64,000 nucleotides of DNA from Aquilaria yunnanensis (lineage: Eukaryota > Streptophyta > Magnoliopsida > Malvales > Thymelaeaceae). Location of the stretch: positions 41,576,001 through 41,640,000 of the forward strand of contig CM077597.1 in the NCBI GenBank assembly GCA_039654915.1, written 5' to 3'. The first letter of the stretch is position 1. Each line of letters opens with the position of its first letter. The notes beneath the pieces are model-generated. The model was not told where the DNA came from and searched no databases. It saw nothing but the letters and a program-made list of their open reading frames with translations. Positions 44,889-57,400 of this stretch are shown one piece after another. Both the position numbers and the translations under genes were made by a program.

Positions 44889-46520
44889 TTGGAAGCCATG
44901 GACTTTTCCGAGGAGTTACAGTTAGTACATGGAGATTGCCTTTTATCTAGAAGTGAGCTCGATTTGAAAAGCCAGGTTCATTTTTTACTAGAGCAGAATT
45001 CCGTGAAAGACCTATCACAGATATGGAAGACTTGGTCTTCTGCTAAAAGAGAGATCTTTGATAGCGAATTCGGGCACGTTGCTTATCGTTTAGACGTCAA
45101 GATTGACGATGTCTTGTTTCGAGCACTGATATCATTCTGGAATCCATATTATTGTTGCTTTTCGATCAACAAGATGGACTTGGCTTTGACAATCGAAGAG
45201 TATGGCATCCTTTTGAACATTCCTCTTGACTTTCCAACTGAGGCATATTCTCCTAATCAAAAGAGTGATGTTTTACAATGCCTATCTCATTTCCTAAACA
45301 TGCAAGTCATGGATCTCAAGTAGTGAGCTAGTGCAAAAATCGTGGCATAAAGCACTATCAAACATCTTATGGAGTATGGAGACATTGATATCAAAATCCC
45401 AAAAAAAGAAGGTGTTTGCACTGACAATCTATGGGCTCGTGATATTTCCGAGGACGTTATCACATATTGATGTCGGGGTAATCGAGCTATTGGATCAGAT
45501 GTAAAGAAAAAACATGAGCCATCTTCCTGTTATTTTGGCTGAAATTATTCGTTCTCTCAATTTTTGTAAATGCAATGGAGGATGGTTCATCGGTTGTGCA
45601 CCATTACTACACATTTGGATTAAGAGTCATCTTCCATGTGTGAAGGAGTTTGGCCGCCAGTTCTTTCAGGATTTTATCCCAATCAAATCTTTCATAGACA
45701 GTGACTGAATAGAAAAGGAAAGTAAAGAGGAGTGAAGAGAGTTCTTTAAAAACTTACAGGACTCCCAAGTTACATGGAGGGCGCCATTTATCTCAGCAAA
45801 ACCAGTGCTCTATGGATGTGGGAAGCTCCCATGGGTTCCCCTTCTCGGAATATGGGAAGGAACAAGTTACGCCCTAGCCTTGGTTCGTAGGCAATTTGGG
45901 TCTCAATAGTTCATACCATTGACACATCAGCTATGTGAGCTTGAGTTTTCTTACGATGATCCATAATGCCTCCGTCTTATTTTGGAATGGCAATAGCATG
46001 GAAGAAAGTTTACCTAATGAACCCTAGAAACCTTAGTGTCTTCAAAAAGATATCTAGAATGGAGGCAAAATTGAAGGAAAGGTATTCTCCCGCTAGACGA
46101 ACCTAGTTGTGCTATTAAAAAGTATCTCGAGAAGGAGCTTGAAGAAGAAAGAGGCAAGATGAAAAGATCCAAGTCGAGGCAGATGAGAAAAACTTTGAAC
46201 TGGAGGCACTAGGGAACGATAATCTACTCTTGCGAGGAAAGCTAGAAGACAAACAGGCCATTATTAAGCAGTTAAGTCGAGGAATGCGATAAGAATGAAT
46301 GGGAGAAGGGGAACTAGAAATGAGAGTATATATGGTCTACATGTCAAATAAAAGACTTCGTAGATGAAGTACTGAAGGTCACCCGTGTTACAAAGAGGAT
46401 GGGTAAAGAAGCCAGTGACATAATTGCTAGTACCTGGCCCAGCTCATGTCTGAGACAGTGAAAGATGATCCGTTATATCAAGAAGGCCTGCAAGCAATAT
46501 GGCCACATTAGGAAATTCTT
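44889..46520 (+). pseudogene. Tat/Ogre ORF1-like gene with plant-mobile-type domain, broken
   Basis: The first 144 codons (44889-45323) read MEAMDFSEELQLVHGD, then LISFWNPYYCCFSINKMDLALTIEEYGILLNIP in pieces. This is the F-W-(D/N)-P-x-Y-x-C-F ... D-x-x-x-T-I-E-E-Y pattern of the domain found in the extra ORF of Tat/Ogre elements (DUF7745-like). Later frames give PWVPLLGIWEGTSYALALVRRQFGSQ and a charged coiled-coil stretch (EKELEEERGKMKR). Several stops interrupt it. Its role in the element is unknown to me; gag follows at 46733. Confidence 0.7.
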
Positions 46521-46732
46521 TTAGTTTTTCAGTTTTTAGTGTAATAAAGTAAGCTCGACAATTATGGCTTTGGAGCTTGCTTTTAGGATTCCTTTGGTGA
46601 TCTAGTGTTACGCTAAATGTTTATGCATGAACAGTTAGTAGGGTTTGTAAGTGCCGCAACAGTGGCCATTCAACTCAATTTTTGTAATCACATTAATAAA
46701 ATTTATCATGCACATCATGCATTAATTCATTC

Positions 46733-49084
46733 ATGAAATCTGATGAAATAAATCTCACTTTTAAAAAGGTAGGAAAAATTAGTACTCAACATCCGAATTC
46801 AACTCGGTTGCAAACAAGACTAATGGTGGAACAAGTCGAAGGATGCCTCACTAATATCGAGTCAAAGATTGAGAGTATGGCAGAACAGATGAGGCTGTTA
46901 ATGGAGCTGATCAAGGGGAAAGTAATCCAAACCCCCGTTAAAGACCCCCTAGATCTCATTTACCCCCCGGGGTTCACCCCACAATAGGCCCCAGTTCAAG
47001 AAATGCTTTTTCAAGATTCAAGTCTATTCGACGGTATTCATTTAAGGCACAACCCCATCTACGAAGGAAGGAAGACACTGATAAAAGAAGAAGAAGATGT
47101 TCAGAAGCTTGAGACTATAGAGAAGAGGCTTCGAGCTATTGAAAGGGGCATCATATTTGGATCTCTCTTCATAGATGACCTTTGCTTGGTGTCGGATGTG
47201 GTAATTCCTTTTGGATTTCAAGGTGTCAGATTTCTTAAAGTATGACGAAACAAATTACTCTATCACTTACATCACATTGTTCTTGAGAAAGATATAACCA
47301 CTCATAAAGGACAAAAAGATATGGATGGCTCTTTTCCAATAGAGTCTCACAAAATTTGCGCTACAATGGTATCTAAGCCAAGGTCCAAGAAACATCAAAA
47401 CCTGGAATGACCTCGCTCAAGCTTTTATCAACAACTATAAGCATGTCATGGACTTGGCTCTTGATTATCAAACTCTTCAAAACATGGAGAAGAAGAAACA
47501 AGAAATTATCAAAGAATATGCTCAAAGATTGAGGGACTCAGTAGCACAAGTTCAACCCTCCATGACGAAAGAAGAAAAGGTGACCTTGTTCATCCAAACA
47601 TTGAAATACCCATACTATGACAAGCTCATTGGCAACTCAGAAAATAATTTCTCCGATATTGTCTTATCCGAGAAACGAATTGAGCATGGGATCAAGACTG
47701 GAAAAATCATCGAGTCTTATAGTGATGGAGCAAAAAGAGGGGTCCACCTAGAAGAAAGGATGAAGAGGTGCAACAGGTAGGTCGGGGAAGAAGAATTCCC
47801 CTAGCAGGTGCTTTAGCCATTGCGCCTCGCCTATGTTATCCTGCTGCTAGGCCCACTGAACCATGACCATCTACTCCAGCTCCACCAGTGGCCACACAAA
47901 GACGAAGAGAAACATTCATACCAATTCCTATGACCTATGCGGAGTTATATCTTAAGCTCATCGAAAGTCGACTTATTTGCCCAATTCCTACGAAGCCAAT
48001 GGAACCACCCTAGACAAAGTGGTATAATCCCAATGTAACTGGCCCATCTCATGACGGTGCTACAGGCCATGGTATCAAAAACTGTCTAGCATTAAAACGG
48101 GTGGTCCAATAGCTGATTAAGTCAAAGTGGCTGGATTTTTCTGATGAGCCAAGTCTCACCCACAACCCATTGCTACCTCATCAAGCTGGGCCCGTGAATA
48201 TGATAAAAGAAGATCGTCTTATAAAGACATCAGTTGATGATATTACAACCCCCTTAAGTTTATATACTCATGGCTTGTGAAAAAAAGGGGTCATCATTGA
48301 AAAGCATTCACCTGAGCACAAAGAAGACAAGGATAGAAAGTGGCGTGCTTTTCACGATAGTGAAGGTCACTCTATCCAAACTTGCTCATAATTTTGCGAG
48401 GTCTTACAAGGACTTATGGACTCGTCCCAACTCATATTTTCTATGCTAAGTGGGGAAGTCGATGGGAATGTAATCATTAGAGAAGGAGAAGTCGACAATA
48501 GGCCAAAGCCACTGGTCATGCCAATTTCAAGGCCTGCTGTCAAGCCTTTAAGAATTCAAGTCCTAGCTCTATTCCCCTACAAATCGGACAAAGCAGTGCC
48601 ATGGAGATACGATTACACTTCCAACATTACATCAACCCTGCCAGAGGTTGGGGGCATGACGAGGAATGGTCGTTGTTACTCACCAGAGCCAATGGGCAAG
48701 CTCCAATGTGATAAGAATATCATGGACCCGAAGTCTGCACCCCCCACTACAAATGTGTCGGAGAAGCAAGGAACCTCTCAAACAGTGACAGATGAACAAA
48801 CATGCGAGTTCCTCAAGCTCATAATGCAAAGTGAGTACGTCATTGTGTAGTAGTTGAGCCATTTGCCGGAAAAGATTTTCATACTCTCATTGCTTTTGAA
48901 TTATAATGCTCATCGAGAAACTCTCCTCAAAGTTTTGAACAAGGCTTATGTTGCCCAAGATATCTCTGTGAATAGTTTTGATCACCTCGTCAACAACATC
49001 ACAGCTCAAAATCTCATTACATTCACTAATGACGAGATACCGGTGGAAGGGAGAGGACACTCTAAGGCTATACATATCTCTAAT
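46733..49084 (+). pseudogene. gag region of the Tat/Ogre-like element, broken and truncated
   Basis: Successive frames show a coiled-coil start (NIESKIESMAEQMRLLMELI), the block LETIEKRLRAIERG with LCLVSDVVIPFGF, and the retrotransposon gag core (DLAQAFINNYKHVMDLALDY, KKQEIIKEYAQRLRDSVAQV, FIQTLKYPYYDKLIGN and EKRIEHGIKTGKI). Downstream comes the spacer before protease (LDFSDEPSLTHNPLLPH, and an 88-residue stretch with SLLLNYNAHRETLLKVLNKAY). Then the sequence jumps into LTR at 49085. Gag forms the particle; nothing here could be assembled because of stops and the missing pol. Confidence 0.8.
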
Positions 49085-49578
49085 AGTAACATACACAAAA
49101 TATTGGTTAAGCAACTTTTAAATACTTAACAAATTTTTGGGAATCCATTCTTGGTGGATTTGATAAAATTCCCAGGCAGATTATTAGTTAAAATCCAATT
49201 GGTCTGGTAAAACTCACGGCTTAGAAAAAGATGTTCCTTCCAAATTTTTTGTGGATTTAGTAATTTCTAGAAATTTCTAGGACAGCTAATATTCCATATC
49301 CGATTGATCTCTTAAAATTCACGGTTTGTAATTAAATTAATTAAAAATTAAATAGAATTAAATAAAAATTATTTTTTTATCAACGATTAAGCAAAAAAGA
49401 TAAATAGTTAGGACAAGATAAAACCGAATCTCATGGTACCAATTTTCGGGCGCTTTAATAACGTTATTTTAGCATAATCAACTTATGATCTTAGAATCTC
49501 TCATAGACCATAACAGATATCTAATCGACCTAAGTGAAACCAATTGGTGGCGACTCCTAAAAAAATCACATTATTAAA
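49085..49578 (+). repeat. Truncated 3' LTR of the Tat/Ogre-like element
   Basis: AGTAACATACACAAAATATT begins a stretch collinear with about 43628-44114, the last 490 bp of the 5' LTR, with scattered substitutions. The first 1.3 kb of the LTR and all of pol are absent. Confidence 0.88.
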
Positions 49579-49679
49579 ATTGAAATGAGATTCATGTTTA
49601 ACGCAAGATCAAAAAGAACATATCCTAACAATATAGCAAATCTACACGTTTAATTTCAAGTTTAATCAATATATGTAGG

Positions 49680-50620
49680 AGAAATGCACCTATTACCTAA
49701 GATTGCTTCCTTTAGCATTAATTTCATAGTACATTTGTAGCCTTAATTTTAGAATTTATTTGTAATAATTAATACTTAGGTCTTTATATAACTCTGACTC
49801 CAAAATTCACTCATTTCCCAAAAATAATTCTTTTACCATTAATTACATAGTGTGTTTGTGAGGTTTAATAACTTAGCTCTCATATAGTCATGATTCCAAA
49901 ATTGAGATATTGTAATTCTTGGTGAGCTATTTCTATCATGGTAGAAAGTTCTTGAAATTCTATTTTTCATACATTTTAATAATTGAATATATATATATAT
50001 ATATGTATGTATGTATGTTGTATGTATGTATGTATGGAAGAAACCCACCCACTTCCCAACTGCTTTCTTTAGCATTAACTTTATAGTACATTTGTAGTAT
50101 TAATTTTAGAATTCATTTATAATAATTAATACTTAGATACTTATATAGCCCTCACTCTAAAATTCACCAATTTCCCCAAGATTACTTCTTTTATCATTAA
50201 TTGTATAGTGCATTCGTATTGTTTAATAACTTAGGCACTCATTTAGTCATGACTTTAAATTTTAGATTTTGAAATATAGTTTTTAGTGAGCTCTTTATGT
50301 CATAGTAGAGAGTTTTTAAAATTATACTTGTTATACATTTTAATAACTTAGGCACCATTAGTTTTCTTCCCTTCTTAATGGTTCATTAATAATATTATCT
50401 CTTAATCAATTGTTTTAAATAGATTTCATCACTTTGTTGCCATTTAGTAGTTTTAATTTCCATTAAAATACTCCAATTACAATTTTGTTTGGTCTCAATA
50501 GTATTAATATTGTCTATCAAACTTCCCCATGACTATTTTCTTTAGCACTAACTTTATAGTACATTTATGGCATTGATTTCAGAATTCATTTGTGATAATT
50601 AATACTTAGGTCCATTAGAA
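49680..50620 (+). repeat. Tandem repeat of a ~360-bp non-coding unit
   Basis: The landmarks TTTAGCATTAA, TAGTACATTTGTAG, AATTAATACTTAG and TAGTCATGA recur in order at about 49690-50055 and 50056-50350. A partial third copy lies at about 50525-50615. The copies are clearly diverged. No coding frame is shared. Confidence 0.75.
49986..50036. repeat. Compound microsatellite (AT)n-(GTAT)n
   Basis: An AT run changes into GTAT/TGTA tetranucleotide repeats. It lies inside the first 360-bp unit and is missing from the second. Confidence 0.9.
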
Positions 50621-51180
50621 TGCTTTCATTAAAAATTTATTTGGTTTCAATGGTTTTGTCCAACCAAATCTTATATGTATATTATCACATTTGCCTTAAG
50701 CACACACTCAATATTATCATTCATTCCTTTCATTTCTTCTTGTCATCTCTTACTACCTTTCTTCATTTCTTCACTAATTTATATTTTTATATTCTATGCA
50801 ATGCCAAAGATTAGGTAGTTATTTAAAAAGATTGATAGATTTTTTTTTATTTCATAGTATTTAAATTCATACAATGGACAAATATGTTCTTTTATGATTT
50901 TTTTTTATTTTTATAGTTTCCTAACAGAATATGTTGTATTAAAGGAATTATCTTCTAAAAGGATTGACTGAATTATTCAAGTAAGAGTGTGTTATTTATG
51001 AAATATTTTAAGTTTTCAAAAAAGAGTCTAAGTTATCAGTGCCAATTTTATTCTTGTGGTTGAGAAGGTATTTTTTTTCCCCTTATATTCTGTTGAATTT
51101 TGCAATTTATTCTTTTCTCCCTACTATAAATATGTTCATGATCTATTATTGACTACTATGTCTTTGGTTTACATATGCAG

Positions 51181-51790
51181 GGTGTGGCAATTCATGGGTC
51201 TATAAAAAATTTTTTGGCATACACGTTTAAAGCAAAGCTTCTTAAAGAAAGTATGTATATTTTCAAGGATTTCACAGTTGTTCCAAAAAAGAAGGCTTAC
51301 TAGACTATAGATACACACCCATTTATGATCCACCTTACTCATAATACACAAATCTATGGTGTGAACCATACATCTCATGATTTTCCCATGCATAAATTTG
51401 AGTTTATTGTTTTTTACCAACTTAGCACACACATGGACTAAGAAGAATTCCTTATAGATTTTTCTAAAAGTTTTTCAAAATACAATCGAATGTTGCATGT
51501 ACTATCTATATATTATTATTTCAATTCCTTTTTATGTGACAAATGTTGTGGGAGTTGTAGTGAAGGTTGGTACAGCAGAGCAACAAATTGTTAAGAATGA
51601 TTCAGTTGACACCTTAGCCATAAGATTATAGGATTTTAGGTATTTTCTACACCATGATGTTTAATGCTTTCCCTTGGACCATTAGTGTATATTTTTTTTG
51701 TGCTAATTTTCATTTTTTTGCAGCGGAAATAAAATTCTACTTACATTATTGTCAGAATTCTCCAAAAAAAAATTTTGGCAAAAAAGGGAG
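51181..51790 (+). pseudogene. RPA1-like (single-stranded DNA-binding OB-fold) gene fragment
   Basis: Frames read GVAIHGSIKNFLAYTFKAKL, YIFKDFTVVPKKKAY (then a stop), HPFMIHLTHNTQI, then VVGVVVKVGTAEQQIVKN and TLAIRL, and after an intron-like TTTTTTGCAG acceptor GNKILLTLLSEF. This order matches the DUF223/OB-fold pair of plant replication protein A 70-kDa-like proteins, which bind single-stranded DNA in replication and repair. Many plant RPA1-like copies are carried by Helitrons, so this could be Helitron-borne, but I found no Helitron ends. Stops make it a pseudogene. Confidence 0.6.
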
Positions 51791-51799
51791 AAAATGAAT

Positions 51800-53395
51800 C
51801 ATCTTGTATTGTAGGAGTTTTCACTTATTTGCTCATCAAAACTTTTCAAGGTTTCTAACATATTGTACATTCTCTCATCCACATTTAGCTTTACTTCTCA
51901 TTCTACTATAATGTAAACTTTTTAACTAACTTATTTTTGTATATTGGTCAACTAAGCTTAGGAACTTCAAAGATTGAGCAAGATTTATATAAATCTTCAA
52001 ATTCTTGAGGTTGAAATCATAAGGGATGATTTTATGTAGGTTTCCCAAACTAATTCTTGATTTACAGTATTTGTCTTACTTTGATTAATAACTTACCACC
52101 CATGATTTTATATTATATATTTGAATATATATAATGGTTAAAGCACTACAAGAAAATCAAAGCAATGGTAACCTTAGAAATGGTTAAAGTACTATAAGAT
52201 TATGTAAATAAAATTATGAAAGATTTGTAAGCTTAGTAACTAAGATCTGTTTCATTACAATTACAGGTTCTACACGAAGTAATGTCTCACATTGAATAAT
52301 ACTATTAATAGAAAGTAAGAGTTTTGATAAGTTTTGTATTATACTACTAGACTACATATACAAACAATGAAAACATAACTTGCATTTTAACATATAAACC
52401 CAATTTCAATTCAATAAATGATTGTCGTGCATCCCATGGGTTGCTCAACTAGTGTAAGATAAAAATGAACACTCCTAACCTCAACAAGGATTAAATTACA
52501 AAAGAATACTCTCAACAAAACCAAAATACAAAAAAGAAAAAAAAAGGTCCAATAATTTCAAAACAACTCAAATTATTGACTTCAGCATCAGGGGTAATCT
52601 TTGTAGCCTTTGTGTTGTTTTCCTATTTGACAAAGAAGCTTTCATCTCTTTTTTAGCTTTTGTTTATTGCTTCATCTCTTTTGCAACTTTGCTTCATTGC
52701 TTAGTATAGCTGGCCCCTAGAGCTTGATCCTTACATAGCCAAGCCAGAATCTACTACTCCATCCAACTCCAACCCCAGTTTTAAAAGGGAAATGATAAAG
52801 TAAAATAAGAATTCTTAGTCGGGTTTTAAACAAAGTTGGGAGACAAGCCACTGAAAAAGTAACTGACTAGTTCAGTCACCAGTTAGTCAAATGATGTTAC
52901 TAGTCAGTCGAGAATATTTTGGCTAATTTAGTTCCAAGTTAGTCAAATATAGTCACCAGCCAGTCTAGTACAATTTTGCTAGTTCAATCGCTAATCTATG
53001 GCTTTTGCTATGAACGTAGTCATTTTTTAGTAACTATGTTCGTCATTTTTAGCTGAATATTTTTAAATATAAATAATCTATTTTTACACACATATACTTA
53101 TATATTAAATAATAGAGAAGTCCTGTGGTTGGAAAGGCGAAACAAGCTTGGGATTAGTGAATAAATTGCAAGGATAAGGTTGGACATAGGTGGGAAAGCG
53201 TGAGATCAAGGGATAGTGAGAGAGCAAAAATGAAGAATGCGTCTGGTAGCTTTGGCGAAAATCTAGTGGTAGGGGGATCATTTTTTGACTCAAATTTGGC
53301 GCATATGATTAGGTTTGTGCAACAAAGATAAAGTGTCGAAAGTAAGAAGGGTCGAAGATACAGTATCAAATGAGGTAGAATTGAGTAATAATCCG
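51800..53395. other. Gene-free stretch with short repeats
   Basis: CACTACAAGAAAATC at about 52145 resembles an isolated CACTA terminus, with no partner seen. Short AGTCACCAGTTAGTC-like repeats lie at 52870-52990. The minus-strand open frames at 53105-53369 show no family features. Confidence 0.45.
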
Positions 53396-54480
53396 ATGAC
53401 TAAACCCTACAAAACCCTTTTTCAACATAAACCCTATGCCTAACCCCAGCCTTTACCATAAACCTTAAATTAAAACTCTAACTATAAACATAAATACATA
53501 ACCCTAAATCCCTAATCTTAACCATAAACCCTTAATCCTGACCCTAAATCCTTTAACCATAACCTTAAAACTCTAAACCCTAAACTTTAACATTGAATCC
53601 TAACCCTTACCCTAAACCTTAACTTTCCTCTTCATTACCTTCCATATTTAGTAAGTCTTATATTATAGAGCTTTCATATTTAGTAATTTCCATTTTTTTG
53701 GAATGTCCATATGTAGCAAGTCCTATATTTAGGATTTCTATATTTAGTAAGTTTCATATTTAGATTCTTTCAATAGTAAGTTTAATTATCTTGGTAGGCA
53801 AATGTCAAAATTACAACATTGACCTCTAAACTTTTAAGTGCATTGCAAAAAAAAAAAGTACCAGCATTTAAAAAAAATTCCATTTTCACCCACAATAATT
53901 ACAAGATGGATCCTTAAACTTTTCAAAATTTTCATTTTCACCTAAGAGCTTTGAAATTTTACAATTTAGTTACTAATAGACTATAGTGAACTAGATTTAC
54001 ATTTTATAAAAACTTTTGTAGTAAACATTGGAAATTGTAGCAAATTCACCATAATATAATTAAAAAAAGTTTAATGATTTGCTTACTTAAACATACTAAA
54101 AAAACAAAATAAACCTAAATTAAATTGCATCAAGAATTAAATTCTTTAATCTAAATTTTAACAAAAACTACATACAAAAAATTGACTCAGTAATTTCAGC
54201 CTATGCACCAGTAATCTGAACAAACTTGATTACTAACCCAAATCTAGACAAAACTTGCATAACCCGATATGAAATTATCCGATATTGAAATTGACCTTAC
54301 TTCTTTTCAATTCAAACCCAAATAAACGTGACCCTAACTCAAAATAACTTGAAATAAACTCAATCCGAAATTAACCAGAACCCAAATAATCCAACTTAGA
54401 TCCGAATTCATGCTAATTTGATTAAACTCAAACCTAAATAGCCTAACCCCAAACTTGACCTGACCTACCCAATTGCTAAC
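53396..54480 (+). mobile_element. Truncated copy of the hAT-like family seen at 61213
   Basis: From about 53640 the sequence is collinear with 62740-63530: CATATTTAGTAAGT blocks, a stretch of TTTTCACC...TTACAATTTAGT, then the P-L-N-like string of AACCCAAAT/AACCTGA repeats before the right end. The left part (53400-53640) is degenerate AACCCTAAA telomere-like repeat. Neither end motif survives clearly, so this is a truncated copy. It abuts the LINE ORF2 piece. Confidence 0.6.
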
Positions 54481-54484
54481 TGTA

Positions 54485-57400
54485 TGCATTTGGTTAGACT
54501 TGCATACTGCAGAGAGAATAGAATCTTTGGGTCTCTAAGAGATAATTGTTTGTGGTGATATGTGTGGGAAAATGAGGTCATTGTGGTGGAAAATGATTTT
54601 GACTTTGTTCAACAAGATGCAATAGAGAAGACATAGGGTCTATTTTGTATGTGGAATGCAAGTAAATTCCACAATCAGGAGCATTTCATAGGACTTGGCT
54701 TCCTTATGGTGGCTGGTAAATGGGAAGGATTGTATAAAAAATGTAATATTGTTGAATATTTATGCTCCATAGCGTGCACAACAAAAAAAAAATCTGTAGC
54801 AGAAGTTGAACATTAGGACTTGTAGAGCTAGCATCTGGATTGTGTTTGATGATTTCAATGCAATTATAAAAGAAAAAAGGAGCAAAGAGGGAATGTCTTT
54901 GACAAAAGGGTGGCAAGGGAATTTGATAGTTTCATTCAACATGGTAAGCTTCGTGATCTTCTGATGGGGACTAGGAAGTATACATGGTATAACAAAGGGG
55001 GGTAAAAAATGAGTAGACCAGAAAAATTCCTTGTCTCAGAAAATTATTTACAATGGAAGCCTGGAGCATTTGTAGTGGCCTCATACAGGTGTATCTATGA
55101 TCATTGTCATATTATGTTGAAAGAGGAGGCACTAGATTATGGCCTTATTCTGTTTAAATTTTTTGATAGTTGGATAGACCAAGAAGATCTTCATGAGATT
55201 TTGATCTCAACTTGGAAGAGAAATAATTGTATTGGCTCTCATGCTTTTGTTTTCAAAGAGAAATTAAAGAAACTCAAGCAAGTGTTGAAGGCCTTGTAGA
55301 GTTTTGGAAATTTAAATAATCAGATTCAGAAGTGGAAAAATGAAGTAAATAAGTGGGATTTTGAAGCTAAAAGTAGATACTTGGAATCAGAGAAGAAGAA
55401 GTAGAGAAGGGAGGCCAAACTTAAATACTTGGAGAAGGAGAAAATTAAAGAAGAAATGATTAAGCAAAAGCAAGAATAAAATGGGCAATAGATGGAGATG
55501 AAAATTTTAGGTATTTTCTTGCAGTAGTAAGAGGAAAATAACAAATTATTGCTTGAAGGGTTTATGCATTGATGGGAAGTGGCAGGAAAACTTAAGAGTG
55601 GTAAAGGAATAGGTGCTTTGGTTCTTCAAACAAAACTTTTAGGAGGTTAATATGGATCAGCCAAATTTTAAATGAAATCGATTGAAGATGTTAAGTAAAA
55701 AATTGAAGGCAAGATTAGAGGAGAAAATTGAAGAAGAATAAATTAGAAAAATTGTATGGGCTTATGGTGGCAATAAAGCCCCTAAACCTGATGGATTCTC
55801 TTTTAATTTTTTGAAGAAAAATTATGAAGTGGTAAAGGTCCTGAAGGAAAAGGTGGTGAATTATATGCTGCACTTTTACATATCATCAATTGAGAAAGGG
55901 TGAAATTCCTCTGTTGTGGTGTTGGTTCCCAAATGTAGCGATCTAGTTTGTTTGAAGGAATTTAAACCCATCACTTTAATCTGATGTCAATATAAAATAA
56001 TTTAAAAAATTCTATCTAGTAGGTAATTCCATATATCATCAGTGAAGTTCAGTCCAGGTTTGTTAAAGGGTGTTAGATTCTAGATAGAGTTCTTATTGCA
56101 AATAAGTTGGTAAGGCTAGCAAAGAAATGGAGGCAGCATTTGAAAGCGGATTTTGAATGAGTTCTTGACACCATTTGACTAGAATTTGTTGGGTTCAATT
56201 ATGATGCAGATGGGTTTTGGAAAAAGATGGAAGGGATGGGGTAAAGCTTGTATGGAATCCTTATACATTTTGGTATTTGTGAGTTGGAGTCCAGCAATGG
56301 AATTTAGAATAAAGAAAAGGGTAAGGTAAGGTGACCCATTTTTGCCTTTTTTATTCCTTATTGGGGTTGAGGCTTTACATATTATGATGGTGGAGGATGA
56401 TGAAGAAAAGATTTTCAAATAGGTAAGAGTAGGTGATGGAAACTTGGTGATTTCTCACCTCCAATATGCGGATGACACACTGTTTGTTGTAGAATGGTCA
56501 AAATAGAATGTGCGGTGTTTGCTATGATTTTTTGAAATGTTTGCAATTGGCTTTAAGCCTAAAAGTTAATTTTCAAAAGAGTAGAATTTGTGGAGTTAGT
56601 GTTCTACAAAGTGAAGTACAGAGGATGGCTAAAAAATTGAACTATGGAATATCTAATCTGCCATTTAAATACCTTGGTTTGTTGGTTGGAGACAATATAA
56701 GAAAAGGCACTACATGGAGTCTAGGTGTGGACAAAGTTAGAAATAATTTATCTAATTTAAAAAAAAAACTTTGTCAGTTGGTGGAAGACTACTGTAGATT
56801 AAGTTTGTTCTTGGAAGTATTTCCTCCTTTTGCTTCTCACTGTATCGTGCTCTGGTGAGAATTATCAAGCAAATTGAGAGCCTTCAAAATCATTTTTTCT
56901 GGGGGGAGGGAAGGGTCGGAGTGTACTATGGATTACTTGGAAAAAAATACTATCTAGCTCAGAAAGAAGAGGTTTAAGGATGGGTAGTCTTGAGTAAAAA
57001 TAATTTAGCATTATTAGGAAAGTGGTGGTGGTAGTTTAGAGTGGAAGAAAATGCCTTTAGGTTAGATTTATTAAGTCCTTGCATAATGAAAGGGGAAGGC
57101 TGGGAAAAAGTTTAGAGGAAAGATATATTAGGAGCTATAGGAAGCAATCTTGAAAGTAGGTTTTCAAATTGAGGAAAGAGGAATGGTTGTGAATTCATTT
57201 AGATGGCAGGTGGGTGATGGGAAGAAAATTCAATTTTGGTATGATGTTTGGTTGGTAAATATATGCTTGAAAGAGAAATTTAGTAAGTTGGTCAAGTTAG
57301 AAATGGAAAAAAGTTGCTTAATAAATTAAAAGGGTTTTTTGGGATGAGAGAGTTTGGAGATGGAGGTGGGAAGGCTGTTGGATATTAAGTATAGGGAGGA

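Larger units (their letters stand above)
42302..49578 (+). mobile_element. Tat/Ogre-like Ty3 retrotransposon, internally deleted
   Basis: A 5' LTR (42302-44114), a primer site, an extra ORF before gag, and gag are present. Protease, reverse transcriptase, RNase H and integrase are missing. The internal sequence stops at about 49084 and continues directly into the last 490 bp of the 3' LTR. The extra ORF and primer site are marks of the Tat/Ogre lineage. No 5-bp target duplication was found. The 260 bp between 42042 and the LTR start hold no recognised feature. Confidence 0.82.

Noticed and set aside
53400..53640. AACCCTAAA-type sequence as a possible telomere
   Set aside because: The repeats are degenerate, mixed with other spacing and lie within a transposon family copy. 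Similar sequence occurs in the 61-kb element. At most telomere-like internal repeats.
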